Positions 1 to 5,984 of a stretch of 8,132 nucleotides of DNA are shown here, piece by piece. Position numbers and translations under genes: made by a program. The DNA comes from JAYEHK01 sp034659475 (GTDB taxonomy: Bacteria; Bacillota; Syntrophomonadia; Syntrophomonadales; Syntrophomonadaceae). The stretch lies in NCBI GenBank assembly GCA_034659475.1, contig JAYEHK010000175.1, forward strand, positions 1 to 8,132. Direction: 5' to 3'. Below the pieces are notes generated by a model. The model saw only the letters and a list, made by a program, of their open reading frames with translations. It did no database searches and was not told where the DNA came from. How positions within the stretch are numbered: the first letter of the stretch is position 1; every line of letters begins with the position of its first letter.

Positions 1-414
<414 letters not shown>

Positions 415-642
415 ATCTATATCTCAGTTATTACTCAGGGACATTCCTCGCTAGAGGTGTGTCCCTTTCTAGCATAACTCAAGTTTTCATTTTATCGCCG
501 TTTGATCGGCTTAAAATAAACTCATTTGTTCGCTGGACCGTTTGTTTGTTTACTTACGTAAACTCCAAACTTTTTTCGCACTTTTCGTTCTCTTTGTTCT
601 GTTTTATCAAGAGCTTTGCTCGCTTGACTTCCGTCTCGCGGC
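415..642 (-). promoter_or_regulatory. Structured 16S rRNA leader between rRNA promoter and mature 16S end
   Basis: This transcribed leader of roughly 230 nt contains several hairpins and no credible gene. A helix at 438-465 has a 6-bp GGGACA/TGTCCC stem, a 2x2 internal loop, a 4-bp CCTC/GAGG stem and a TAGC loop, and is flanked by a further AGTTAT/ATAACT pairing. It lies just before the mature 5' end, where pre-16S processing stems usually sit. A second hairpin is at 489-517 (GCCG/CGGC extended by A/T pairs). A third, at 548-563, pairs GTTTAC with GTAAAC around a 4-nt loop. The roles in processing or antitermination are inferred from position; only the complementarity is seen. Confidence 0.6.
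601..627 (-). promoter_or_regulatory. Putative boxB/boxA-like rRNA antitermination element
   Basis: The minus strand shortly after the rRNA promoter reads GCTCTTGATAAAAC at 614-601. This resembles the boxA consensus of rRNA leaders (UGCUCUUUGAAAAC in bacilli), where NusB-NusE bind. It is preceded by an imperfect hairpin at 607-627 with TCAA/TTGA and GAGC/GCTC arms around an AAA loop, which overlaps the boxA-like sequence. The match is good but one base short, and the assignment rests on consensus memory and position. Confidence 0.45.
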
Positions 643-649
643 AAGAAAT

Positions 650-678
650 ATAATATCATCTGATACGCATTATGTCAA
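650..678 (-). promoter_or_regulatory. SigA-type rRNA operon promoter
   Basis: On the minus strand, a perfect -35 TTGACA (673-678) is separated by exactly 17 nt from a -10 TATTAT (650-655). Transcription would start at about 642, on a G eight bases beyond the -10. The promoter drives the 16S leader and gene. No equally good second promoter was seen in the spacer, although many Firmicute rrn operons carry tandem promoters. Confidence 0.85.
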
Positions 679-720
679 GAAAAACTCTGTTTTTTATTTG
701 TTTTTTATAACTTTTAACTA
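679..720 (-). promoter_or_regulatory. A/T-tract upstream (UP-like) element of the rRNA promoter
   Basis: The 42 bases directly upstream of the -35 box are almost pure A/T with phased A-runs on the minus strand (for example AAAAAACAAATAAAAAACAG). This is the composition and location of an alpha-CTD-binding UP element, common at rRNA promoters. The function is inferred from position and composition. Confidence 0.5.
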
Positions 721-772
721 ATCAATGCTCTTTTCCAACATATGAAACAGTATTTGGGCTCATGTTTTCAGC

Positions 773-802
773 AATAAGGCCCTGCATTTGCAGGGCCTTA
801 TT
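773..802 (-). terminator. Terminator hairpin after the kor operon
   Basis: A perfect 14-bp inverted repeat (AATAAGGCCCTGCA / TGCAGGGCCTTATT) with a 2-nt centre begins 15 nt after the korD stop. The right arm on the minus strand ends CCTTATT, and no long U-run follows, so the tail is weak. The stem is very stable and sits between the last kor gene and the rRNA promoter, which fits a transcription end or mRNA 3'-stabilising structure. Confidence 0.75.
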
Positions 803-816
803 ATCTCATCTTTATA

Positions 817-1077
817 TTATACTGCTTTTTGCTTTTTCTTTCTTATAATAGAGATCGCACAATCTGGACAAACCATCTGGCATATTCCGCAGGCGATACA
901 ACTGTCTTCATCTTTAGGCTTCACCGTTGGGGTTCCATAGACGCCTAGCTGTTCGGACCAAACTAATACCTGGTTGGGGCATTTTTCTTTACACAGTCCA
1001 CAACCTTTGCAGTAGTTCGGAAAGATGTGAAAAGTGGCCTTATCCAACTCAAATGTGATAGCTTCTGTTTTATTCAT
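817..1077 (-). CDS. korD: 2-oxoacid:ferredoxin oxidoreductase, ferredoxin-like (delta) subunit
   Basis: This 86-residue protein has two classical [4Fe-4S] motifs: C23-x2-C26-x2-C29-x3-C33-P and C60-x2-C63-x2-C66-x3-C70-P. A further Cys73 lies just after the second. The length and layout match the separate ferredoxin-like subunit of four-subunit 2-oxoacid:ferredoxin oxidoreductases, which carries electrons from the TPP/[4Fe-4S] centre of the beta subunit towards external ferredoxin. The ATG overlaps the end of korC by 8 nt (1070-1077), implying translational coupling. It is the last gene of the operon and is followed at once by the hairpin at 773-802. The C-terminus is lysine-rich. A free-standing ferredoxin is possible from sequence alone, but the context makes the subunit role far more likely. 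Confidence 0.93.
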   Translation of the reverse strand: MNKTEAITFELDKATFHIFPNYCKGCGLCKEKCPNQVLVWSEQLGVYGTPTVKPKDEDSCIACGICQMVCPDCAISIIRKKKQKAV

Positions 1078-1657
1078 TGAGTGCCCCTCCTTCCTTTAAG
1101 GATTTCTCTGCCAGGTTTTTCCCGATTTCAAGGGCCTTATAATTCAAGTCTCTCAAAGCCGGATTTTTTTCGAATTTGGCTGCCAGTTTATGATCCAGGG
1201 CACTTTTCGCTGCTTCAAAACTGACTACATTGGTTAGACCAATAACTGCTCCCATTATAATGATATTAAACACTCGGGGATGCAACTCATTATTAGCGAT
1301 ATCTAACGCTGGTATACCTATGATCTGTTTGGCTTCAGAAGGTAGTTCTTCAGGACTTATCTTGATGCCTGAATCATAGACATATAGCGTTTTTTGGTCG
1401 GAGTAATCTACTGTTCGGGGGATGGCTCTGTCGCTTAGGGCAATGACTACATCTGCTTTGTTAAATTTGGGTGCACCAATTCTTTCATCGCTGAATTGGA
1501 TGAAAGCAATGGAAACACCACCACGCTGTTCTAATCCAAAATTCGGAATATACAGGGCCTGTTTATCGGAATTATAGGCTGCTTCTGCCAGTATTTCTGC
1601 AATGGACTGGACTCCCTGCCCACCTTCTCCTGCAAGGGCTATCCTTAAGAGTGCCAT
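1070..1657 (-). CDS. korC: 2-oxoacid:ferredoxin oxidoreductase, gamma subunit
   Basis: This 195-residue protein is a complete gamma-domain (POR_gamma family) subunit. It starts with the typical MALLRIALAGEGGQGV, a glycine-rich GEGGQG loop at residues 10-15. EQRGG follows at 43-47, and the hydrophobic segment NIIIMGAVIGL at about 131-141 is another hallmark of the family. In the complex, this domain packs on the alpha and beta subunits and helps form the CoA-binding region (family knowledge). The ATG directly abuts the korB stop codon with no spacer. Its Shine-Dalgarno sequence, AAAGGGGG, lies inside the last korB codons, so the two are probably translationally coupled. The 3' end overlaps korD by 8 nt. 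Confidence 0.95.
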   Translation of the reverse strand: MALLRIALAGEGGQGVQSIAEILAEAAYNSDKQALYIPNFGLEQRGGVSIAFIQFSDERIGAPKFNKADVVIALSDRAIPRTVDYSDQKTLYVYDSGIKISPEELPSEAKQIIGIPALDIANNELHPRVFNIIIMGAVIGLTNVVSFEAAKSALDHKLAAKFEKNPALRDLNYKALEIGKNLAEKSLKEGGALNE

Positions 1658-2413
1658 TTAGTTATCCCCCTTTCCAAAGGGATTTTTAAATTCTCCTACA
1701 GGATATTGTTTTTCCATTTCATCTTCTAAAAATGCCCATGTCTGCTGTGCATTGGTCTTCCAGTTAGTGGGGCAGGTGGATAGTACTTCTACAAAGGAGA
1801 ATCCATTGCCCTGTATTTGATTGGTCAGTGCATTTTTGAGATATTTTTTCAATTGCTTGTATTTTGATACCGTTGCTCTGGCAACATAGGCGTTGTCTGA
1901 TGCAACGGCTGCTACAAATTCTGGCCCCATGGTGGGATAACCGGTTTGCTCAGGATCTCTTCCGTACGGACTGGTTTCAGTCTTTTGTCCGGGAAGTGTC
2001 GTCGGTGACATCTGACCTCCGGTCATACCATAGTTGGTATTGTTGCAAAGGATTACAGTTATTTTTTCATTTCTTACGGCGGAGTTTAACAGATGCTGTG
2101 AACCGATGGAATAGCCGCCTCCGTCTCCCATATATCCGACGCAGATGAGTTCTGGTCGAGCTCTTTTTATGCCAACCATAACGGGATTGGTTCTCCCATG
2201 ATGGGTTTGTGTGCTGTCACAGGCAAAGAAGTTCCATGCTAGTAATGAACACCCGATGTCACAACCGAAAATGGTTTGGTCTTGTATTCCTAAATCGTCT
2301 ATGGCTTCTCCAAGGGCCTTCAATATGATTCCGTGTCCGCATCCAGGACAGAATTTATGTGGCTTGGAGGGAAGATACCATGATTTTGGTATTGCTGGTG
2401 TTGCTGTTGTCAT
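1658..2413 (-). CDS. korB: 2-oxoacid:ferredoxin oxidoreductase, beta subunit (TPP-binding)
   Basis: This 251-residue protein is the catalytic thiamine-pyrophosphate subunit. The TPP/Mg motif runs from G96-D97-G98 to N124-N125, with the intervening GGYSIGSQHLLNSAVR typical of the family. CPGCGHG at 22-28, the GCDIGC cysteines (C51, C55) and C214 in STCPTNW are the likely ligands of the proximal [4Fe-4S] cluster. HHGR is at 71-74. It decarboxylates the 2-oxoacid and passes electrons to the iron-sulfur centres. The start has a strong ribosome binding site (GGAAGGGGG) about 8 nt upstream and follows the korA stop by 17 nt. Length is normal for KorB/VorB-type beta chains, which lack the C-terminal extension of pyruvate oxidoreductases. 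The substrate cannot be fixed from sequence: 2-oxoglutarate or branched-chain 2-oxoacids are the main options. Confidence 0.95.
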   Translation of the reverse strand: MTTATPAIPKSWYLPSKPHKFCPGCGHGIILKALGEAIDDLGIQDQTIFGCDIGCSLLAWNFFACDSTQTHHGRTNPVMVGIKRARPELICVGYMGDGGGYSIGSQHLLNSAVRNEKITVILCNNTNYGMTGGQMSPTTLPGQKTETSPYGRDPEQTGYPTMGPEFVAAVASDNAYVARATVSKYKQLKKYLKNALTNQIQGNGFSFVEVLSTCPTNWKTNAQQTWAFLEDEMEKQYPVGEFKNPFGKGDN

Positions 2414-2430
2414 TTGTTTTACCCCCTTCC

Positions 2431-3519
2431 TTAAAGAATACTCTTCACTTTAGTGATAATGTCATGGTCAATAATTCCTACACCAGGCATATATAAATGT
2501 TCGACTTGGATGGTTTCTCCGTAGATTTCTTGTTTGGTCAACCGTTCGAACTGTCCGTATGCTGATTCGGCAATGAGCAGCTTTTTCGCGCCGCTCTTCT
2601 GAATGGCTTCGCGTAACTGTTTGGCCGGATAAGGTCTCAGGGTAATGGGTCTGAAATACCCTGCTTTGATTCCCTGTGTGCGAAGTGCTTTCACTGCATC
2701 ATCAGCCGCTCTGGACACTATGCCATGAGTAAGGATGATGATATCTGCATCTTCGCAATTTTTCTCTTCGTATTCTTCAATCTCTGGTGAAATGGATTCA
2801 TATTCAGCAGATACTTTCATGACAACTTCATATAATTCCTCTTCCAGACTGTAAATGTTACATAAATGCGAGGGTTCTCTATCTACTCCAATTTCTCCAC
2901 CTAATCCGATTAAAGGATAAGGTTTAACCATTTCTATGCCTCGGTCTTCTGGATTATAGAGTTCGAGCGGTTCTCTCATCTTGGCCTGGTAGCCATCGCC
3001 CAGAACAAAGACTGGGAATCGATATTTCCACGCTGTGTTAAAGGCTTTAATGGTGTAATCATAAATTTCCTGATGGGTTGCTGTGGAGTATACAATCCTA
3101 TGTCCTTCGCCATTGCCTCCAAAGGTGGTAAGGGTTACTTCCTGTTGGGAATAAACAACGGTACCGGAGGATGGTCCTCCTCGCTGTTGAATAACGGCTA
3201 CCGTCGGGAGTCTCATTGCTTCTGCCATACCAAAGGGTTCCTGCATCAATACATTTCCTGGTCCTGCCGTTGCTGTAAAGGCTTTCTTGCCAGCCTGCAC
3301 CGCTCCGCAGGTGGTAAATCCAGCAGATAATTCGTCTTCTGTCTGCAAAAAACTACGATCGTATTTGGGAGCCAGACGAGTCCAGTAGTGCATAACTTCA
3401 TTCTGCGGGGTGATGGGATACCCGAACATGATCTCTGCATCGGCTGCAAGACACGCCCAAGCGACTGTTTCATTACCGGTAAGAAATGATTTCTTGGGTT
3501 GCTCTGTTATTCTTGCCAT
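2431..3519 (-). CDS. korA: 2-oxoacid:ferredoxin oxidoreductase, alpha subunit
   Basis: This protein has 362 residues from the preferred ATG at 3519. The N-terminal pyrimidine-binding domain carries GNETVAWACLAADAEIMFGYPITP, with YPITP at 34-38, the family signature contacting TPP. TATAGPG follows at 82-88 and QQRGGPSSGT at 111-120. The C-terminal transketolase-like domain spans about 255-345 (ADIIILTHGIVSRAADDAV; FRPITLRPYP). With beta it forms the active site for CoA-dependent oxidative decarboxylation of a 2-oxoacid. An upstream in-frame ATG at 3543 would add eight residues, but it precedes the AGGAGGT at 3531-3537, which points to the 3519 start. It follows the P-loop NTPase gene by 38 nt and precedes korB by 17 nt. 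VOR or another 2-oxoacid specificity remains possible. Confidence 0.93.
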   Translation of the reverse strand: MARITEQPKKSFLTGNETVAWACLAADAEIMFGYPITPQNEVMHYWTRLAPKYDRSFLQTEDELSAGFTTCGAVQAGKKAFTATAGPGNVLMQEPFGMAEAMRLPTVAVIQQRGGPSSGTVVYSQQEVTLTTFGGNGEGHRIVYSTATHQEIYDYTIKAFNTAWKYRFPVFVLGDGYQAKMREPLELYNPEDRGIEMVKPYPLIGLGGEIGVDREPSHLCNIYSLEEELYEVVMKVSAEYESISPEIEEYEEKNCEDADIIILTHGIVSRAADDAVKALRTQGIKAGYFRPITLRPYPAKQLREAIQKSGAKKLLIAESAYGQFERLTKQEIYGETIQVEHLYMPGVGIIDHDIITKVKSIL

Positions 3520-3530
3520 TGCTTTAAGGC

Positions 3531-3537
3531 ACCTCCT
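3531..3537 (-). promoter_or_regulatory. Ribosome binding site that decides the korA start
   Basis: The minus strand reads AGGAGGT here, 11 nt before the ATG at 3519. The alternative ATG at 3543 lies upstream of this site and would place AGGAGG inside the coding sequence, so the shorter start is preferred. Confidence 0.8.
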
Positions 3538-3557
3538 GTTCAATCTCTATTTTTTTA

Positions 3558-4241
3558 TTACCACATTGCACCGGGCATATATTTTTTAATATATTTTACC
3601 GGTACAGAAACGGAAATCTGATTCATCTCTTCCCACAGGTCTTCGTCTACAGCCATGTATACAATGGGAAGATTGAGTTCTTCGCCAACCTCCTTCGTTA
3701 TGTTCAAACCCTGAAGAACAACCTCGGTTACTGTTTCGTTCCCCAAATGAGTATTGGCAACCAATCCATCGACCCGCCCCAGTGAAAGAATATACTCTTT
3801 TGTTCTTTCATGGGAATTTGTCATGGGTCTGCTCTGATTAATTACCGCTAATACTTTTAATTCAGGACATTCATCAATTCCCTCAACCAAATTTAATGTA
3901 GCAGCCCCATAAACGCCATAACCAATATCTAAAATAACATCGCCTTCATGTCTGAGTGCCCATCTGGCCCTGGGATTTAACATCGCGCCAGTCTCCCCCA
4001 GACCAAAAGCGTCCTCATGGGAAAAACTGATTACGTTTAACCCCTGCTCTTCGAGAATTTTTTTAATTGGTCGAAGTGTATAAAAAGGTTCAACGGTATC
4101 TAAATCAACCAACGTCACCCGTCTCCCCTGTTTATTCAGTTCGAGCGCTCGGTTAATGGCCATTTCGCTTTTTCCACTGGCATATTCTCCTATATAAGCT
4201 TCTACTACTCTTGCTGTGTTTTCAATCGTTAATTTAGCCAC
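3558..4241 (-). CDS. Uncharacterised P-loop NTPase leading the kor operon
   Basis: This is a 227-residue soluble protein without signal peptide or membrane segment. It has a clear Walker A, G18-E-Y-A-S-G-K24-S25, on an N-terminal strand (RVVEAYIGEY). VTLVDLDTVEPFYTLRP at about 42-58 resembles the DxDxxxP region of SIMIBI-class (MinD/NifH/ParA-like) NTPases. A Walker-B-like VILDIGYG is at 102-109, and late motifs AVINQSRP (132-139) and VANTHLG (161-167) sit where nucleotide-base recognition is often found. I do not recognise a characterised homologue. Position at the head of the kor operon and 38 nt before korA suggests a role tied to the oxidoreductase, for example assembly, cofactor loading or regulation, but that is inference. 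The start is a GTG overlapping the AGGGGG sequence; an in-frame TAG lies two codons upstream, so no longer start exists. Confidence 0.85.
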   Translation of the reverse strand: MAKLTIENTARVVEAYIGEYASGKSEMAINRALELNKQGRRVTLVDLDTVEPFYTLRPIKKILEEQGLNVISFSHEDAFGLGETGAMLNPRARWALRHEGDVILDIGYGVYGAATLNLVEGIDECPELKVLAVINQSRPMTNSHERTKEYILSLGRVDGLVANTHLGNETVTEVVLQGLNITKEVGEELNLPIVYMAVDEDLWEEMNQISVSVPVKYIKKYMPGAMW

Positions 4242-4603
4242 CCCCTAGGATATTTGCTTCAATAAACCCTAAATAATACGGTGTTAATGGAAAAGGATTT
4301 AACTAAGTATAGAATAGTTGCTAATTATGCGTCAATATTAATCTTAAAAACTACAAATATTACTCACATTTACATTTAATAATTCTCCTATAGTTTTTGC
4401 CTTATATAAAATGCATATGCCGCAGTCTTTTTACAATATTTGTGATGGAACTTTCTCTTCTTGGCATTACATTTTGTATTTTAATTGTTTAAGTGGGTTT
4501 TTTGGTAAGTTTTTTAAGAACGATATAAATTTAATTTTGATTCATCAGAGTCTTCTGCTTAGGATTGTAACAATGTGTTATTGATAGAATTGATTGTTTT
4601 TTT
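4242..4603. other. AT-rich noncoding spacer between bofA terminator and the kor operon
   Basis: About 360 bp of strongly A/T-rich sequence has no open reading frame of useful length or gene-like composition on either strand. It contains the promoter at 4306-4335, from which a leader of about 58 nt would reach the first kor-operon gene. That leader is too short for a T-box or large riboswitch, and no strong hairpin was seen in it. Upstream of the promoter are only short palindromes, such as GCATATGC at 4413-4420. I see nothing else that can be named. Confidence 0.7.
4306..4335 (-). promoter_or_regulatory. SigA-type promoter of the P-loop NTPase-korABCD operon
   Basis: On the minus strand, -35 TTGACG (4330-4335) and -10 TATACT (4306-4311) are separated by 18 nt, a near-consensus housekeeping promoter. 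Transcription would begin at about 4299. It is the best match in the spacer and is correctly placed between the upstream terminator and the operon. Confidence 0.75.
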
Positions 4604-4638
4604 CAAAAAAAAATAGGCCTCCTAGATTGCGGCCCATT
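4604..4638 (-). terminator. Rho-independent terminator after bofA
   Basis: On the minus strand, an 8-bp stem AATGGGCC/GGCCTATT (one G-U pair) encloses an 11-nt loop and runs straight into a tract of nine T residues including the end of the stem. It starts 17 nt after the bofA stop and ends the dnaX-to-bofA transcription unit, separating it from the kor operon. Confidence 0.92.
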
Positions 4639-4655
4639 TGCACGCTTTTTTAAAC

Positions 4656-4922
4656 TTAACGTAATAGTAATTGGAAACAAATTAGAAGCAATATTCCGGG
4701 TACCCCCATAAACCCAGTAATTAGAACCGTAATAATGTTAACAGGCAAACTGAAATCGAAAAAGGTCCCCAGATAATTAAAAGCAAGCAGCAGAACAAAC
4801 CCAATTCCTGAATTCAAGAGAATTTTCCATAGTAGTTTAATCGGCTTCATCATAATCTGTGCAACGATAAACAAAATGACCAGTAAAAACAAGGCCGCCA
4901 TGATTACGTTTACGGTTTCCAT
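4656..4922 (-). CDS. bofA: BofA-family protein (pro-sigmaK processing inhibitor-like)
   Basis: This 88-residue, very hydrophobic protein matches the BofA family in size and in its C-terminal pattern: LPVNIITVLITGFMGVPGI at 59-77, against VPINLVTTAISGILGIPGI in B. subtilis BofA (from memory). One membrane segment spans about 6-24 and a second about 32-56, with a polar MKPIK turn between. In Bacillus, BofA holds the SpoIVFB protease inactive in the outer forespore membrane until the SigK checkpoint is passed. The location directly after recR and yaaL is the B. subtilis arrangement, which supports the call. The ribosome binding site AAAGGGGTGA lies 6 nt before the ATG. A true sporulation role in this organism is likely but inferred, since BofA-like proteins also occur in genomes where SigK control differs. 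Confidence 0.87.
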   Translation of the reverse strand: METVNVIMAALFLLVILFIVAQIMMKPIKLLWKILLNSGIGFVLLLAFNYLGTFFDFSLPVNIITVLITGFMGVPGILLLICFQLLLR

Positions 4923-4954
4923 TTACAATCACCCCTTTGATCAGCCCTTATTGG

Positions 4955-5233
4955 TTATGTGTTTTCTAGTGTCCCAGGATCTTCTATCCTTTGCTGTTCT
5001 TTCACCCTTCTGAGTAAATAATCGTATCTTTTTTCAGCAGCTTGAATGGTCAGACTCGCATACTCAATCATTTCATCATCTTCTACCCTTGATAATAAGT
5101 TATATGCCTCGGCCAGCTCTTCTCCTGCCTTTTGGAGAAGGCTTTCATCCGAGTACTCTGAACGCATACTTGGCTTCTCTTCAAAACACCAACATTGATA
5201 AAAGTTCCTCCAATATTTTACCCAATTGCTCAT
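4955..5233 (-). CDS. yaaL: YaaL-like DUF2508 family protein
   Basis: This small, mostly helical, charged protein has 92 residues from the ATG at 5233. The core (about 26-80) includes SLLQKAGEELAEAYNLLSRV and ASLTIQAAEKRYDYLLRRVKEQ, resembling the DUF2508/YaaL family, whose function is unknown. Its position between recR and bofA is the same as yaaL in B. subtilis, which is the main support. An upstream ATG at 5260 would add nine residues, but TCAGGAGGAG at 5239-5247 lies between the two ATGs with 7-nt spacing to 5233, so the shorter start is chosen. The N-terminus is rich in Trp, Tyr and Cys (NWVKYWRNFYQCWCFEEK), unlike the rest. There is a 32-nt gap to bofA. Confidence 0.85.
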   Translation of the reverse strand: MSNWVKYWRNFYQCWCFEEKPSMRSEYSDESLLQKAGEELAEAYNLLSRVEDDEMIEYASLTIQAAEKRYDYLLRRVKEQQRIEDPGTLENT

Positions 5234-5301
5234 GGCTTCTCCTCCTGAACAAACTCCCATCTTTATCCATAAAAGTTTATGCAGGAAAAAGGTTATTGAT
5301 G

Positions 5302-5895
5302 CTACATTTCTTTTCTTCCTTCAAGCGCCCGCCTGAGCGTAATCTCATCTGCGAACTCAATGTCTCCGCCTACCGGTAAACCATGGGCCAATCGGGTTAC
5401 TTTTACATGCTGCTTTTCGGCCGTTGACAACAGATAACGAGACATGACTTCTCCGTCAACTGTAGGATTAAGGGCAAGAATAACTTCCTTAACCTGTCCT
5501 CCCTGAAGTGCATGAACAAAAGGGGTAAGATTCAGTTCATCAAGATCATTTTCATCCAACAGATTAAAGGACCGGTTCAACACATAATACCTTCCCTGAT
5601 AACCAGTTCTTTCAATAGATAAGATATCGCTCGCTTCTTCCACCACGCATAACAGTTCACTATCTCTCTTATCATCTCGACAGATTGAACAGGGGGTGAT
5701 GTCGGTTAAATTACCACAAACAGGGCATGGAAACACCTTCTCCTTGGCATCCAGAATTGACTGCGCCAACTGTGATGCATCTTGCGATGGCATTTTCAAT
5801 ATATATAACGCCAGTCTCTGGGCAGTTTTGGGGCCAATGGTTGGCAATTTAAGCAATTGATCAATTAAATTCTCTAACGGTCTAGCTAATCTCAT
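5302..5895 (-). CDS. recR: Recombination mediator protein RecR
   Basis: This 197-residue protein has the normal RecR length and domain order. A helix-hairpin-helix covers LPTIGPKTAQRLALYIL (about 18-33). The zinc finger has Cys57, Cys60, Cys69 and Cys72. The Toprim domain has LLCVVEE at 81-87 and NPTVDGE at 143-149, and the C-terminal HGLPVGGDIEFADEITLRRALEGR is typical. RecR acts with RecO, and in some contexts RecF, to load RecA on SSB-coated single strands. The start at 5895 has GAAGGAG 8 nt upstream; a longer frame to 5973 lacks a ribosome binding site and would be read from the spacer hairpin. The loop at residues 107-120 is unusual: the family's glycine/proline-rich SPLDGIGP motif is replaced by NLLDENDLDE. 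Confidence 0.96.
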   Translation of the reverse strand: MRLARPLENLIDQLLKLPTIGPKTAQRLALYILKMPSQDASQLAQSILDAKEKVFPCPVCGNLTDITPCSICRDDKRDSELLCVVEEASDILSIERTGYQGRYYVLNRSFNLLDENDLDELNLTPFVHALQGGQVKEVILALNPTVDGEVMSRYLLSTAEKQHVKVTRLAHGLPVGGDIEFADEITLRRALEGRKEM

Positions 5896-5918
5896 TAAAT
5901 TTACTCCTTCATTAGAAA

Positions 5919-5970
5919 ATAGACGCAGTATGTTTGGGCGAGGGGTCGCTCGTACACACACTACGTCTAT
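5919..5970 (-). repeat. Long stem-loop in the ybaB-recR spacer
   Basis: Arms 5919-5933 and 5956-5970 pair over 15 positions, 13 Watson-Crick and two G-U. They enclose a 22-nt loop that contains a second small CGAG/CTCG hairpin. The recR-proximal arm ends CGTCTATTTTC on the minus strand, a short T-run, and the recR ribosome binding site follows about 13 nt later. It could be an attenuator, weak terminator or mRNA-stability element. The structure is clear but the role is not. Confidence 0.7.
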
Positions 5971-5984
5971 CAAAGCTTCGGTGA

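Noticed and set aside
459..653. 64-codon plus-strand open frame opposite the rRNA leader
   Set aside because: It runs antisense to the 16S leader and promoter, has no ribosome binding site, and its Phe/Ser-rich composition is what a random A/T-rich frame gives.
3073..3330. Plus-strand and alternative-frame open frames inside korA and other genes
   Set aside because: They lie wholly within strongly supported genes, show no family motifs and have no ribosome binding sites.
4363..4389. AGGAG followed by ATGTAA and ATGTGA start-stop pairs on the minus strand
   Set aside because: It looks like a minimal-ORF regulatory element, but it lies upstream of the likely kor promoter and so would not be in the leader. 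Chance in A/T-rich DNA is the simpler view.
5896..5973. N-terminal extension of recR starting at 5973
   Set aside because: There is no ribosome binding site before 5973, the extra residues are encoded by the spacer stem-loop, and the start at 5895 has GAAGGAG at proper spacing and matches normal RecR length.
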